Origin: Rhodosorus marinus
Lineage: Eukaryota; Rhodophyta; Stylonematophyceae; Stylonematales; Stylonemataceae
Assembly (NCBI GenBank): GCA_029953675.1
Contig: JAMWBK010000002.1
Span: 1,736,001-1,800,000, forward strand
Length of the DNA stretch: 64,000 bases
Reading direction: 5' to 3'
Part shown: one piece after another, positions 1 through 11,314 of the stretch
How the letters are laid out: each line of letters begins with the position of its first letter
Numbering within the stretch: the first letter of the stretch is position 1
Notes under the pieces: model-generated
Databases searched by the model: none
Told to the model about the DNA's origin: nothing
Seen by the model: the letters and a program-made list of their open reading frames with translations, nothing else
Program-made: the position numbers and the translations under genes

Positions 1-25
1 GTAGCTTCATCGGCACGCGGTACAG

Positions 26-557
26 CTAATGTCCCTGGTAGGTCGGGATTGCGCCCATACAAAAGTTCGAAAGGTGAATACTTCGTCGCCTCAGAAATTT
101 TTGAGTGTTGTAGATCAACTCCGCTATGGGTAGATCCGAGGCCCAGGTTGCTTGGGTACTACTGCACCTCAAATACGTCTCCAGAGTTTGGTTGACCCGC
201 TCAGTTTGTCCATCCGTCTGGGGATGGCACGCAGTACTCATGATGGTTTTCACCTTCAACAGCCGCATAAGTTGCGGCCCGATAGACTGGTAAATCACGG
301 TCGGAAACAATCGTGCGGGGTAGTGCATCGAAGAGTACCCAGTTCTGGAGGAAGAGTTCGGCTGTTATGCGCGCTTCTGCACCAGTCCTAGTCGAGACAA
401 ACTTTGCGTACTTGGAGAATCGGTGGACGGTACCAAGATTGGTTCGCCAGTAGCAACGCCGCTTCAACAGGTTGACAGATTTGTGGATGCCGAAATGACC
501 TCCAGTAGGTTCCTTATGATGCCTCCGAAACAGGTCGGGTACGAATTTCTGCGGCAC
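26..557 (-). pseudogene. gypsy integrase fragment (frameshifted)
   Basis: Two overlapping minus-strand reading frames carry integrase hallmarks. The upstream part (201-557) has the H2C2 zinc-binding region, with an HFGIHKSVNLLKRRCYW-like stretch, then catalytic-core fragments (RFSKYAKF, TIVSDRD). The downstream part (26-328) has the HPQTDGQTERVNQTLE signature of the core C-terminal end. The two lie in different frames, and parts of the core are missing or altered, so no functional integrase can be made. Confidence 0.85.
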
Positions 558-995
558 ACAGATACGTTGATGTTTGTATAGGATGTCCTGCTTCCTGAGA
601 AAGCCTTGCGCCGCATACTTCGCTGCCTCCAGAAAAATACTGCTGCAAGGTCAGGGTCCTGCACGCTCCAGGCCAATCCTGATGGGGTATGAGCGCAAAG
701 GTCCGTACGAAGTATGAAACGTTGTGCCTCCACATACGTCCGCCAATGTCACGGCCAGGGTTAACGCAAATACTAATTCGCGTTCATATGTCGAGTACTT
801 CTGCTCGGTAGTAGTAAACTTGTGGAGAAATACGCGATTGGGTGCTCTCCGTCTTCACATGTTTGTAGCAGCACAGCACCCTCTCCCTTGCTGCTAAGCG
901 TCTGTGCAAATGGTGAATGTTTGCGTGAAGTCGGGATTTCGAAGGACTGAGTGCTCCATTAATTTTGACCGCGTGTGTCAAACGCTTCCTGCTGC

Positions 996-1783
996 TCAGG
1001 TCCCAACCGAAATCTTTCGTCCTTCTTGGTTACGTCCCATCAGAGGTGTTGCTACGAGGCTGAACCGGGACACATAACTGCGGGGATAGCCCGTAAAGCC
1101 CAGGAAGGACCTTACGTCATTCACGTTCTCCGGGGTTCGCCAATTTTTTAAATGCAGCTGCTTTCCTGGGATCTGGTCGCCGCTTTCCTCCTCCAACGAG
1201 ATGACCCAGATATTTGGTCTCCGGAGCACCAGAAACGCACTTTGATCTTTTGGTATACAACTTCTTGTCCCTCAGTTTTGAAACAACGACATCCGGGTGT
1301 ATCTTATGGTCGTCCGAATTCGCAGAGTATATGATGATCTCGTCAAAAAAGATTGGGACGAAAACCCCTAACTCGTTAAAGAAAATGTGGTTGCAATAAT
1401 CGGGTGAAGATGGCCGGCGGCGCATTTGTCAGTCCAAAAGGCATGACGCGCCATTCATATAGGCCAAATGGCGTCGTGAATGCCGTTTCGGGTATGTCGG
1501 CTTCTTTTACCAAAATTTGCCAATGACCACTCCTCAGATCGATGAGACTGAGCTATGTGGCGCTTCCGAGTGCATCAAGGCAGTCATCAATCCGTGGCGG
1601 GCTCGTTTTGTTGAGGATTGTTACTTTGTTCAACCTTCGGTAGTCTATACCCAGTAGTTGCCCATCATCGTTTTTGTCCACAAAAAAGCATGGCGAAGCG
1701 AATGGTGACGAGCTAGGTCGAACAAGGTTTCTGCTTAAAAGATCATTAAGTTGACTTTTCAGCTCCTGGTGCCCGAGACTCAT
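996..1783 (-). pseudogene. gypsy reverse transcriptase fragment (frameshifted)
   Basis: The fragment at 1553-1783 matches the RT fingers, with SPFASPCFFVDKNDDG followed by IDYRRLNKVT. The fragment at 1117-1425 covers the palm, where the catalytic YxDD box reads FFDE followed by IIIYS, so a conserved aspartate has become glutamate. It continues to KYLGHLV in the thumb, and 996-1229 supplies VRSFLGFTGYPRSYV at the RT/RNase H connection. Frames change between fragments. This is a clear but dead pol segment. Confidence 0.85.
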
Positions 1784-1972
1784 GAGGTATGGTCATTGCG
1801 TGTTGGCACTGTCCCAGGTTTCAAGTAGATTGCGAGGTTGACATTTCGCCAGGGGCTTAGGTTCTTAATATCATCTACGAAAACGTTCGCGTAGTTTTCC
1901 GTGATGAATTTCTACAGATCCTTTGCCTCTTCCCTTTGCTCTCCGTAAATTCCTCTTTATCTTTGGTTGCGG

Positions 1973-2400
1973 GTTCCTCCAAGGTTTGGATAGCACCATT
2001 TTTAATTTTGTTGGATGTATTTTTCAGGTTATTTGTAGCAAATTCTTTAGGTTCCTCAGGGTTTTCAGGATGTTGATTCGATGTATTTTTCAGGTTATTT
2101 GTAACAAATTCCTTAGGTTCTTAAGGGTTTTCAGGATGTTGATTCGATCTATTTTTCATGTTACTTGTAACAACTTCTTCAGGTTCTTCAGGGTCGTTTG
2201 CCTCAGGGTAATTTACTCCAGGATAATCAGGTTTTTATGCGTTCCTCCAAGGTTTGGATAGCACCAGCTTTAATTTTGTTGGATGAATTTTTCAGGTTAT
2301 TTGTAACAAATTCTTAGGTTCTTCAGGATTTTCAGGATGTTGATTCGGTGTATTTTTGAGGTTATTTGTAACAAATTCATCTAGTTCTTCAGGGCAGTTT
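1973..2400 (-). repeat. 66-bp tandem repeats encoding a 22-residue unit
   Basis: A unit containing TTTTCAGGTTATTTGTAACA (plus strand) starts near 2021, 2087 and 2153, a 66-bp period, and again in diverged form near 2290 and 2356. A larger block beginning GTTCCTCCAAGGTTTGGATA occurs at 1973 and again at 2241, an offset of about 268 bp. In the minus-strand frame each unit encodes 22 residues, roughly KEFVTNNLKNT followed by a PENPEEP-type end. It lies between protease and RT, so it looks like a coding repeat in a polyprotein spacer rather than an LTR. Confidence 0.75.
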
Positions 2401-2659
2401 GCATCCAGAGTAATTTACTTCAGGATATTCAGGTTTTTCTTCAGAATTGTTTTCCGGGTTTTCTTGCTTCTTTTCAGGATTTGCTTCTTCAGCTTCTTTG
2501 AATGAATGGTTTAATCGGAGGCTGAAAGAAAAAAGCTTCTTTAAGGGACTCACGTCCTTCTGGTTGTGAATTGATTTCCACCATTTCTTCCTGAGCATTC
2601 AAAGTCAGGATCTGGTTTTGTAAATCCAAGTGCGCTTTATACTTTTGTAGGCAGTCTCT

Positions 2660-3513
2660 TCACAAATATCCTGGGCTTGTCGCTTTGGGTACCACGTATG
2701 GTTGCCAATCAAAGGTGTGTGCTCCCAGTTGGAGTTGCACGTTGACCTCCCCCAAGATGTCGATAGAGGTATCAGGGTCCGCCGCATCCAGGTTCACATA
2801 TGTCCTTGGCCTAAGCCGAGTAGCGTCCGGAATACCTCTGAGGACGGAATGACTGCCTCCTGTATCAACTGGCTTTATTAGCATAGCCTGAAGCGCTAGC
2901 ATTGAAATTTCCTTGCCATTGACCAGCCCAGTCACTGTCATGTCTCCTTTCATAGGAATCAGGGCGTCTTTTTCAGCAACAGCGGGGGCGGTTCCTACTG
3001 CTGATCTCCTTTTAACTGTTGTGTACGGTAGGAGGTGCGGACTTCGAGACAGTCGGATCCCTGTCTGGATTTCCCCAACAGATCCGCTGAGTATGTCCCT
3101 TTTTACCGCAATAACCGCAGACAACGTTGGCGTCATTACGTTTCTGCAAGGCTTGCGTTCCGGGTTGAAACTGCGACCAGATCTAGAATTTCGGCTGGCT
3201 ATCTCAGCTCCTTCAATTCCCAGCGCGAGTGCTTGTGCCTCCTCAAATGTTTGGACATCGTGCATATGAATATACCGTTTGATGTCAGTCTTCAACCCGT
3301 CGACAAAACGGTCAAACTTCTCCGAATCGGAGATCGTTCCGACTTGGATGAGGCACTTGTTGAAATAAACCGAGTACGCCGCGACCGACGTCCGTTGGAC
3401 CGCTCTCGCGAGCTGTTGCTTAGCTCGGATTTTCGCGTCGGCCGGGTAAATTGTGCCTTCAAGGTTGTCTCAAATCCGTTGTACGTGGTTGGTTTTTGAT
3501 TTTCGGGTATCAA
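2660..3513 (-). pseudogene. gypsy Gag / zinc knuckle / protease fragment
   Basis: The ORF at 2660-3295 begins in Gag (KTDIKRYIHMHDVQTFEEAQ) and ends in an aspartic protease whose active site reads VDTGGSHS (about 2853-2877). Between them a CCHC zinc knuckle, spacing CX2CX4HX4C, is present at 3078-3119 but only in another minus-strand frame. The segment 3292-3513 carries more Gag sequence in frames that do not join. At least two frameshifts are needed to link the parts, so this is a broken Gag-Pol. Confidence 0.8.
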
Positions 3514-4000
3514 CGACCACCAATATGCCCGTCTCCAGTGAGATAACCCTCGGCCAGGGTAATCTTATATTCCTCGTCATCTTCGTGCATTCGCTCTAAT
3601 TTAAAATATGTTCGTAAGCTGTTTAGGAACGTGCTAATCAGCAATGCATGCGTCCGCCGTAAGCCTTCGGTTGCGGGGCCTGGATCTTTATGAGCGACGA
3701 CATTCTGGTTCTGGTTCCTGGGTCTCGGGTTTACTGGTTTTCTGGTTCTGGGCTATCTACGTTGTCCTTCAGGTTCTCTTGCTCCGGGTCGGTTCCTCAA
3801 TCGCAATCATGTGACGAGACCAGCTAACAGGTCGCAAGTTTCCATCCGGATACTGTCTCAATTATTTCAGAATTCAAGGTTTTACCTCCTCCTAATTACT
3901 CCGTAATTAGGTAGTTTATCCCAAAACTAACTTTCCTCTTCTAACTCTGGTTCTTCTTCCTTACTTTCTTTTTTCTCTACGTTCAAGCTAACCTCGAAAG

Positions 4001-5300
4001 CATCGGGGATTCCATCGTATTTATACCCTTGCTTCATCAGGATGTGCAACACCACCGAGACTAGCCTTTGTTCGGCAGCTACCTACCGCAGCGCAACTAA
4101 TCTCAAGCAAGGCGCTCTAAACATCCAGACTAATGTAGCCGTAAACTCCGCTGGGCAGCAGCCTATTGCAGCGCAACACTATTTCCCTGCACTATCTAAG
4201 GGAAAAAGTTACGGTAACCCCGCTACTGGGGTCTCATGCTACGTTCAAAAGAAAAAACAGGGGCCAGTGGATTCTGGGGTTACGCTGAGCTCCGATCGCA
4301 AGCTCCGCGTTCCTTTGCCAAAGCGTGCTGTTCAACTGAGCTCGCACGTCGCTCAGCATCGCAGTACGGTGTAGTAAGTGCTTGCAACTACCTCGGAAAT
4401 ATTCCTGGGTCATTTGTCCTGTGCGTGCAAAGTTTCGATTGCAATCAGGAGGAACGTGTCGTCAGGCTTCTCGATCGACATCGCTTCCTCGTAATGCGCT
4501 AGTTTCGCCTTCCCTTGCATGCGTTGCCGCATACCATCCTCCCCCCGGCTACGGTTGCGGTACTTCTTCCCCAGTGGCGAGATCACCGTCACATCCAGTG
4601 TCCCGTTGGAAGGTCTACGGATGGGGAGCAATAATATCCGGTCGCAGTCCGCAGTTTTCAAAGTAGCTTTCAGGTTCTTGCTTGATGTCTATAAAGTTCC
4701 ATCGATTTAGCCATGGGGCCGGCTCCGCGCAGATTTCGTCGTGGCTGCGCTGCCAAAGTCCAGTCGACACTGGACCATGATGCGTGCGTTGTACACCATT
4801 AGTAACTAGTTTACTACGACACCCCCAGCCTAACTTTTTACCTGACTGAATTCAATCGGTTGGTTTGGGGAAACTTGTCCGTCTTTTCTTAGGTTGAGTA
4901 AATGAATGTATTTTGGTATTTGGCGCCTGATTGAAACAAGTTGTCGAAAAAGTGATTATTGATACAAATTTCATAGGGTTGCTGCTAAAGCACTTCTATG
5001 GAATGTCTCTAACGGCCAAGCTAGATACCAGCTCTTGATCGAAGGAAGCTGCAAGAAAGAAATCTACCGTTTTTGAAGCAAAAACAATTATACGGAAATT
5101 CCATAGTCCTGCGGTCGGTGATTGACAAACTTGCAAGCAAATAGCAACGGCTAACGGAATCCTATTCAACGGCCTTGGACCAGAGGAGTACACGATTTGC
5201 TTGATGGGGCAGAGGCTATAAACTGTTGCATGGGCTTTGTTCATGTGGGGAGAGCTATCTAGGGTCGAGAACCTTGTGCGCAGGGAAAAAATCGCTAGGG
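4001..5300. other. Intergenic stretch, probable edge of the gypsy element
   Basis: No gene is supported here. A block at about 4054-4085 (core CGGCAGCTACCTACCG) recurs in the same orientation at about 15592-15622, suggesting LTR or other mobile-element debris. Short open frames in both directions (for example 4042-4374 plus and 4410-4661 minus) have no recognisable domains. The last 300 bp before 5304 are upstream sequence of the opine dehydrogenase gene. Confidence 0.4.
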
Positions 5301-5303
5301 ATA

Positions 5304-6635
5304 ATGGCGCAAAAGAAGAGTATATCCTGGGAGGCTTTGTGCGAAGCTGGGGATCTTGGAGACGATTATGAGCTTGATTTGTCTACTACCAATGTCACTG
5401 TATGTGGGGGAGGAAATGCAGCGCATGTGGGCGCCGCAATGTTCGCTAAACAAGGATGTAAAACGAACATGTACTTATCCTTACCGAAGGAAGCAGAAAA
5501 GATGAAAGCCGGAATCGCTGAGGGTGGGATAGAATGCCAGCAAACAGCCGATGACAACCACATGACCTACGTAGGGTCTCCGCTCGTAAGCGCAGATCCA
5601 TCGATTACGAAAGACAGCGATGTAGTGGTGATTCTTGCACCAGCATTTGCTCATGAAAGTATTTGTCGCGAGACAAAGCCTTTCTTGAAGAAGGGAGCGA
5701 TTATTGGAACCCTCCCGGCACATGGCGGGTTCGATCTAGTTGCCAGGCATGCGCTTGATGAGAAGATTGATGAAGTCGTCGTGTTCGGGACCGTAGGCCT
5801 TCCGTGGACTACAAGAATCATCGAATACGGGAAGAAAGTGGAGGTGTACAGCACAAAGGCCAATTTACGGATGAATTTTCACCCAAGAGTACCCAAGGTA
5901 CCAGCACTTACTTTGCTAAGCACAATGTTTATTGGGACCACTTTCCAAATGGGCAACGACTACTTGGAGTGTACGCTGTGGCCAGTAAACAATGTCATTC
6001 ATCCGGTATGCAGGCTGTGATTGAACTCTGCGAGGCTTAGGGAGAAGTTGAAACTGAAAGAATAACTCGATCTCGCTTGTTCATTGTAGGGTATCCTATA
6101 CGGGCGATGGAAGGATTGGGACGGTATCCCAGTTGCAGAAAAACCCTTGTTCTATAATGGTGTTGATGATTTTACAGCGTCAAAACTTGAAGGAATGAGC
6201 GACGAGATACAGGCAACTGCCAAGGCTGCCCAAAAAGAGCTCGGGGTTGAGCTCGCTGTCCCGTCGCTAAAGGAATTTCTTGAAAATTCCTACGGGGATT
6301 TAATTCCCGATAGAACGTCCTTGAAAACGATATTCCGAACGAGCCCCGCATACCAGGGCCTCACGCACCCGATGACAGAGTCAGAGAGTGGATTCTCACC
6401 TGACTTTAAGAACCGGTATCTGACCGAGGATCTCCCTCACGGTCTGGCGGTAGTTCGAGGAATTGCGGCACTTGTCGAGGTACCCACTCCCTGTATCGAC
6501 GAGGTGCTTACCTGGGCTCAGAACGCCTGCGGACAGTCCTACCTTGTGGATGGCAAGATGACCGGTAATGATATCTCGCACTCGGGAGTACCACAGAGAT
6601 TCGGATTCGAAGAGATTTCCGAGCTTATTTTTTAG
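5304..6635 (+). CDS. Opine (octopine/nopaline) dehydrogenase family protein
   Basis: Two exons, 5304-6005 and 6090-6635, encode 415 residues; the 84-bp intron is phase 0 with GT/AG ends. The N-terminal Rossmann half opens with VCGGGNAAHVGAAMF, a GxGNxA-type dinucleotide motif. The C-terminal half spans the intron: exon 1 ends WPVNNVIHP and exon 2 starts GILYGRW, the conserved Asn/His region of the NAD/NADP octopine dehydrogenase family (PF02317). Family members reductively condense an amino acid with a 2-oxo acid such as pyruvate; the substrate here cannot be read from sequence. ATG 5304 is preferred over an in-frame upstream start at 5226 because it sits close to the conserved domain. No targeting peptide is obvious, so it is probably cytosolic. 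Confidence 0.88.
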
Positions 6636-6639
6636 ATTC

Positions 6640-9490
6640 ATGCTTGGTTTACAAAACTCAAAGGACAACAGGATATTCTAAATCCCAGCCCACCCCCTTG
6701 CCCACTCCTTCCCCCTGGGACCCACCGCAATAGTCCAAACGCACATACGCAGTTAAAGGAAGACCTCAGTTTTCCGACGTGCAAACAAGCTGACCTTCTG
6801 GCTCCCATCGTTGCCTTTGAATCCCTTATGAATGACTTGCTCAAATGGCTTTAATCACAAACTAACCGAAAGACGTGATCTAGAGCGCTTACCACGCACT
6901 GAACTCCAGGCAATTGATAGGTCCGAGCTAAGAGGTACAAGTCAGCGCACGCACCAACCCACACTAAGCGCGGGCTTTATGAAACACTGGGGCATTGCTC
7001 TGCCAAATCAAATACAGGGTTGTGACCACAAGTTTGGGAGACCGTAAACCTCCAAAGCGAAGCAGTAAGCCAAACATTCGGCATCCAGGGATCCATGAAA
7101 CTCCGGAATTCAATCACAGGAAAAACGAATCCTCGCATCAATCCGACGTTTGGGCGCGCACAAGATTCTGCTTTGACTACCAGGCCAGAGAATTTTGCTT
7201 GTTCAAACGCGGCCGAAATAAGCGGACTTGATCTGCTCTCGAGGGCCGTGGCTTGTCGCTTGTGGCTTGTGTCTTGTAGTTGCATTGACGTTCCAATTCA
7301 GTCCCTTCGAACTCTCTCCTCAGCAAAGCATCTACTGTGACGGCTTTCTCGAGTCGATCAAATGTCCATGATACAGGACACGCTGCTGTGTGAGAAGAAT
7401 GCGAGACTTCCGTCCTGTAGTTTGATCGCATTTTCGTAAGCAGATCAGGGAATGGAGTTGTGATGAGAGGAAGGTGAGGAGGCAATTGGTCACGATACTG
7501 CTTCGACCCAATCTTGTTTGGACGCGAAATATGGTTTCCCTCAATCCGCCAAGTCGGGAAAGAAAGCCGCTTCGACATAAAGTTGCCATATCCTACGTTG
7601 CAGAAGCTCCCTTTGACCGCCATGAAATCTTTCATGAAATCTTTCGGTATTACAGTCCCTTTTGCATTTGTTTATTCAACCCAAGCACGGGAGACGTGAG
7701 CATTTTCCCTCTACATCTCGCGCAGTCACACTGTCCGCCTTATGAGCAAAGGCTAGCAACTTTATTAGGAGTTTTTCAAAGTGTGCGTTATCCCCTAACA
7801 ACTAGTGAGTGATCCCTTTTAGAACTCAAGTACTCACAATGGCGGAATTCAGGGAGTCCCTGGCTTGCGAATTCTGGCTGTCGGCGAGCGCTCGTCTAAC
7901 ATGTTGAGTTCCAACAAACTGTTTCGAAATTCTAATTAATGAGGCTGAACTGAATTGAAATTTTGATTAGTTTGCTAAGTGACAAGCTTGTGGGTGTTGC
8001 GCTGCATTAGGCAGTTGCCCGGTGAAGTTTACAATTAGGTACCTACCAGTTTGGCTCGGCAGGAGGCTGCCTTTGCTCGCCACAAGCCATCACACCCGTA
8101 TCCAGCGGTGAGACGACGAGTTCGGTGTAAGAAGTCTTCCAAGAAGTATACTGCCTAATCAAAAAAATTTCGAATAGGCCACCTATGACCAGGTCCAAGC
8201 TCGGTGGCTAGACATCCCCGTAGCACTTCGGAAACTGGTTTTAGGGGTATTTAGGCAATATAGGCTATTTTTGGTAGTTAAAATAATATTATTATTATAA
8301 TAATATTAATATGCACAACTATGAATTCATATATTTGAGAGGTCATGCTGCTTTCTCGATTATGAGCAAATGAGTTATTGCGTAGAATTGAAACGAATTT
8401 GACTCCTACACCAAAAAGCTCGTATCCAGCTTCTCATGTAGCCAGCTGAGTCATTGGCCTGCCTGTCCGCAGAATACTGGTTTTAGAAACATTTAGAATA
8501 TACAAGTTATTCTTTTGGTGATCAATATGTACAACCGTGAGTTGCTAAGTCATTTTTTGAGGGTGCTAGTAGCTTTCCCGATTAGCAATAATAATATTTG
8601 CTAGAGAATTTACCTTTTATCAAGCCTTCACGGGTTGCGAGTCATTATTTGTCCTCTTTTCCTCCCGCTTCTCGGTATGAATACTGCTTTGTGAATGGAT
8701 GTGTTTATTCGGAGGCTGAACACACATCTTCGTAGGTTCCTTACTCTTTACCCTTTTTAATAGATGACGGTCAGTCTGGAGACTTCAACTCAACTCTTGG
8801 CGGGGGGGAGGGGTGCTTATTGCTTTGTCAATACCACCAGTCGACTTGAATTAAAAACAAGTTCTGAATGAAAATTGGGCAAGAGTTCTGTATGTAGTTT
8901 TTTCTCCAAAAACATAAGTTGTCGGACCCGCTCGGCTAGTCTGTTCGTGAAATCTATTTTGTGAATAGGAGAAGATACAACACAACGAAAATGAATTTCA
9001 GAAATAAAAGCAGAGGGGTCTGGGGGCTACTTGGTGCAAGTGTTTATAGAATAAAATATTTAGTTGATTTTTTGTTGGAATGGGAATTGAAAAAAAATTT
9101 AAAAAGATTATAATAATTTATGCTGGTTCAGGCACCTACTGTCAGGGTTGAGAGGCTGATTGAATTCACGGAGAACCCTCAGTTGGATCAGCTCCACCCC
9201 ATCAGGAGGAGCTTTTCAAAAGTAATATTTTGCTAAATATTGGGGAATGTTATTGGAATGGCATGCTCTAGATGTGGCAACGCTTCATCCGCGGAGACCA
9301 AGGATCACAAGAATGTTAAAAAGGGGTTGGAGCTGGAATATGTCTTCTCTTCCTTCCAGTTTTCCCGAGAATTTCGTAGCATCCTCAAGAAGTAGTAGAG
9401 TCATTTCTGTTGACCAGGAGAGGTGACGCTATTTGAAGCTCGCGGCTCCACTTCTGTACGTACAGGCAGGACGCTCTATAGACAGGGGCT
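6640..9490. other. AT-rich intergenic region, no supported gene
   Basis: About 2.8 kb without a convincing gene. The longest open frame, 7177-7635 on the minus strand (152 codons), shows no recognisable domain and lies opposite equally long frames, so I did not call it. From about 7900 the base composition is strongly AT-rich. A perfect AT palindrome, AATATTATTATTATAATAATATT-like, lies near 8285-8310, and an internal duplication is listed separately. Confidence 0.5.
8220..8600. repeat. Diverged direct duplication in AT-rich DNA
   Basis: The segment around 8225-8370 (ACTGGTTTTAG..., then CACAACTATGA..., then GCTTTCTCGATTA) is repeated in the same order at about 8475-8595 (ACTGGTTTTAG..., GTACAACCGTGA..., GCTTTCCCGATTA). 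The offset is about 245 bp. Identity is patchy, so this is an old duplication, perhaps of a mobile-element end. Confidence 0.6.
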
Positions 9491-9499
9491 ATTCCTCAT

Positions 9500-9507
9500 T
9501 ATAAATA
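9500..9507 (+). promoter_or_regulatory. Candidate TATA box
   Basis: TATAAATA at 9500-9507 is the only good TATA match upstream of the coiled-coil gene, about 128 bp before its ATG, which leaves room for a roughly 100-nt 5' leader. Position and sequence are all the support there is. Confidence 0.4.
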
Positions 9508-9634
9508 GGAGCTCGTGTTGATGGACCGTGAAAGAGCTGAACGTGGTGTTAGACAAGAGCGAACCTCACGAGGGTAGAGGAGATAGAAATAGATATATAT
9601 TTATATATATATGCAAAGGGAACTGCAGCAGTAA

Positions 9635-10675
9635 ATGAATTCATACGATTATCTGAGGTCAAGGTATTTCTCACTGGAGGACCAGCTCAGAGAGTACGAG
9701 CTCGTCGACGAACGACAGGCCCAGGCAGAAGCACTAGTCCGAACAGCGTCCGATCAAGTCAGAAACATCGAGAAGAAGAGTAAAGGCGCGGAGCTCTCGC
9801 TCGAAAACGGGGAAAAGAAGTTGAGAAAAGCAGAGAGCAGCACAATTCGGAAACTGGTCAATAGGGAAAAATACGACGTCAAGGTTGAGAAATGGCGAAG
9901 CATTACACAGGACGACCGGAAGGCCCTTAAGTACTTGCACGAGGAACTGGATGCGAGAAAACGAAATAGAGCTTGTGCCCAAGAAGCTCTGGAACAAGCA
10001 AAAAGACAGGTTGCTAGTAGAAACCAACTAGACAAGCAGAGAAAGGAGTTGCTCGAGCAAGCGTTCCAGGGTTTGGGAGGTGATGCCGCTGAGACTCATT
10101 GGGAGGCTGAGCGGAGAACCCTTCGACTAGTTTACGAGGAGAGCGTGAAAAGAAGCGATGAACAGGCCAAGGGTCTTCGCTATTTGGAGAAGGCGAAGGA
10201 GCAAATGGCAACAGGGCACGAGCGACTGAGGCACGCGTTGAATTATAATACAGTAGATCTTTTCAGTGGTCAGGGGGGTCTGCTCTCGTTGTATGCATCA
10301 GCACAAACGAACCAGAGTATGCGAGAAGCCAAACAACTCCACGAGCAGGCACAATCATCATTTGAGGAAGCTGTTGAGATCAATCCTGATATACCAGAAG
10401 CTCAAGCGGCGGTTATAAACTTTTCCTCTTTTCTGAGCTTCACAAACATCTTCATCGACGGGGTGATAACGGACTTTGTTGTTCGCAATAAAGTGAATAA
10501 GGCTATCAAGGAGTCGGCAATGGCGCTGAAGCGGGTAAACGCTGCGCACGCGCATCAAATTTCATTTTGTGCAGAGCTAAGAGCTGCCGTGAAGCAGGAC
10601 AGAATAAATCTCGATCGCGCCGAGGAGGCCTTGGAAAGAGAGCGCGTACGACTGATCCATCAGTGGGTCTATTAG
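9635..10675 (+). CDS. Uncharacterised coiled-coil protein, 346 aa
   Basis: An intronless ORF of 346 residues. I do not recognise the family. It is almost entirely helical: residues 1-200 and 300-346 are rich in Glu, Lys, Arg, Gln and Ala in heptad-like patterns (for example EKKSKGAELSLENGEKKLRK), separated by a less charged stretch around residues 205-290 containing VDLFSGQGGLLSLYASA and a hydrophobic patch, FSSFLSFTNIFIDGVITDFV. There is no signal peptide. A helical-bundle scaffold is likely. The hydrophobic patch might pack between coils or touch a membrane. The length, the absence of an overlapping competitor and a TATA box at 9500 support a real gene. Confidence 0.75.
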   Translation: MNSYDYLRSRYFSLEDQLREYELVDERQAQAEALVRTASDQVRNIEKKSKGAELSLENGEKKLRKAESSTIRKLVNREKYDVKVEKWRSITQDDRKALKYLHEELDARKRNRACAQEALEQAKRQVASRNQLDKQRKELLEQAFQGLGGDAAETHWEAERRTLRLVYEESVKRSDEQAKGLRYLEKAKEQMATGHERLRHALNYNTVDLFSGQGGLLSLYASAQTNQSMREAKQLHEQAQSSFEEAVEINPDIPEAQAAVINFSSFLSFTNIFIDGVITDFVVRNKVNKAIKESAMALKRVNAAHAHQISFCAELRAAVKQDRINLDRAEEALERERVRLIHQWVY

Positions 10676-10679
10676 AGAT

Positions 10680-11314
10680 GGTTTGCGACCCCTATCTGAC
10701 GAACTGAGGGTTTTCAAGCTAGCTGAGCATTACGCATATGGTTTCTTACTTTTCATTTATGATTATAAACAAGTTATAGCAACAGATGTCAGTGACTAAA
10801 TTATTTCAGCGAACTTCACAACCATCAACTTCTGCTCGGATCTCCACGAAAACGCACGGGTCCGCTTCCTACCATGGTGGCACAAAGGTTGGGTGTACCA
10901 AGAGCTCCAGGCCATCTGCCCAGTTTGGATACCGCTATCGATGCCGTGTCTTAGTAACCCACCCGAGAGCTTCCTCCTCGGTGATCGGCATTCTTTCTTC
11001 AGCAAGTCTTTGTAGGAGATGACCTCATAAGGGACCATGGTTGACCAGGGAGCTGGGCATGCGTGGAAAAGTCTGTGAAACATTCCAATGGTCACGTGCG
11101 TGTAATGCTGTTCACCAAGCCTTTCGCAATCGCAAAATTCACTGGGACATGCGACCGAGCAGATCAGTCAACCCTCTTGAACGGCAAATCATTTTCCTCC
11201 GTGTGGCGAGGCGAACTCACAAACCATAATCGAACGCGCCTCGGTGAACGAGCAAGCGCCAACCTGAAAGGGCTCGTGCGCGTGAGGAGTTCAATGATGT
11301 TCAACTTCCTTTCA
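10680..11314. other. Intergenic region with an unassigned minus-strand ORF
   Basis: This lies between the coiled-coil gene (plus) and the end of the RTEL1 gene (minus), so both genes terminate into it. A minus-strand frame at 10796-11095 contains PYEVISYKDLLKKECRSPRR. A second frame over the same bases reads RLAEERMPITEEEALGW before a stop. Neither matches a known family. It could be 3' UTR or a decayed exon. Confidence 0.35.

Larger units (their letters stand above)
1..4000 (-). mobile_element. Decayed Ty3/gypsy LTR retrotransposon, body
   Basis: Reading on the minus strand from high to low coordinates, the order is Gag, zinc knuckle, aspartic protease, a repetitive spacer, reverse transcriptase, RNase H and integrase. 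That is the Ty3/gypsy (Metaviridae) order. Each domain is recognisable but scattered over all three frames with stops between them, so the copy is dead. The integrase end runs off the left edge of the window. The Gag-side boundary near 4000 is approximate because I could not identify an LTR pair, primer-binding site or target-site duplication. A second, independently decayed gypsy remnant lies at 26780-28700 on the other strand. Confidence 0.85.

Noticed and set aside
7177-7635. 152-codon minus-strand ORF
   Set aside because: No recognisable motif, and long frames are open on the opposite strand; not enough to call a gene.
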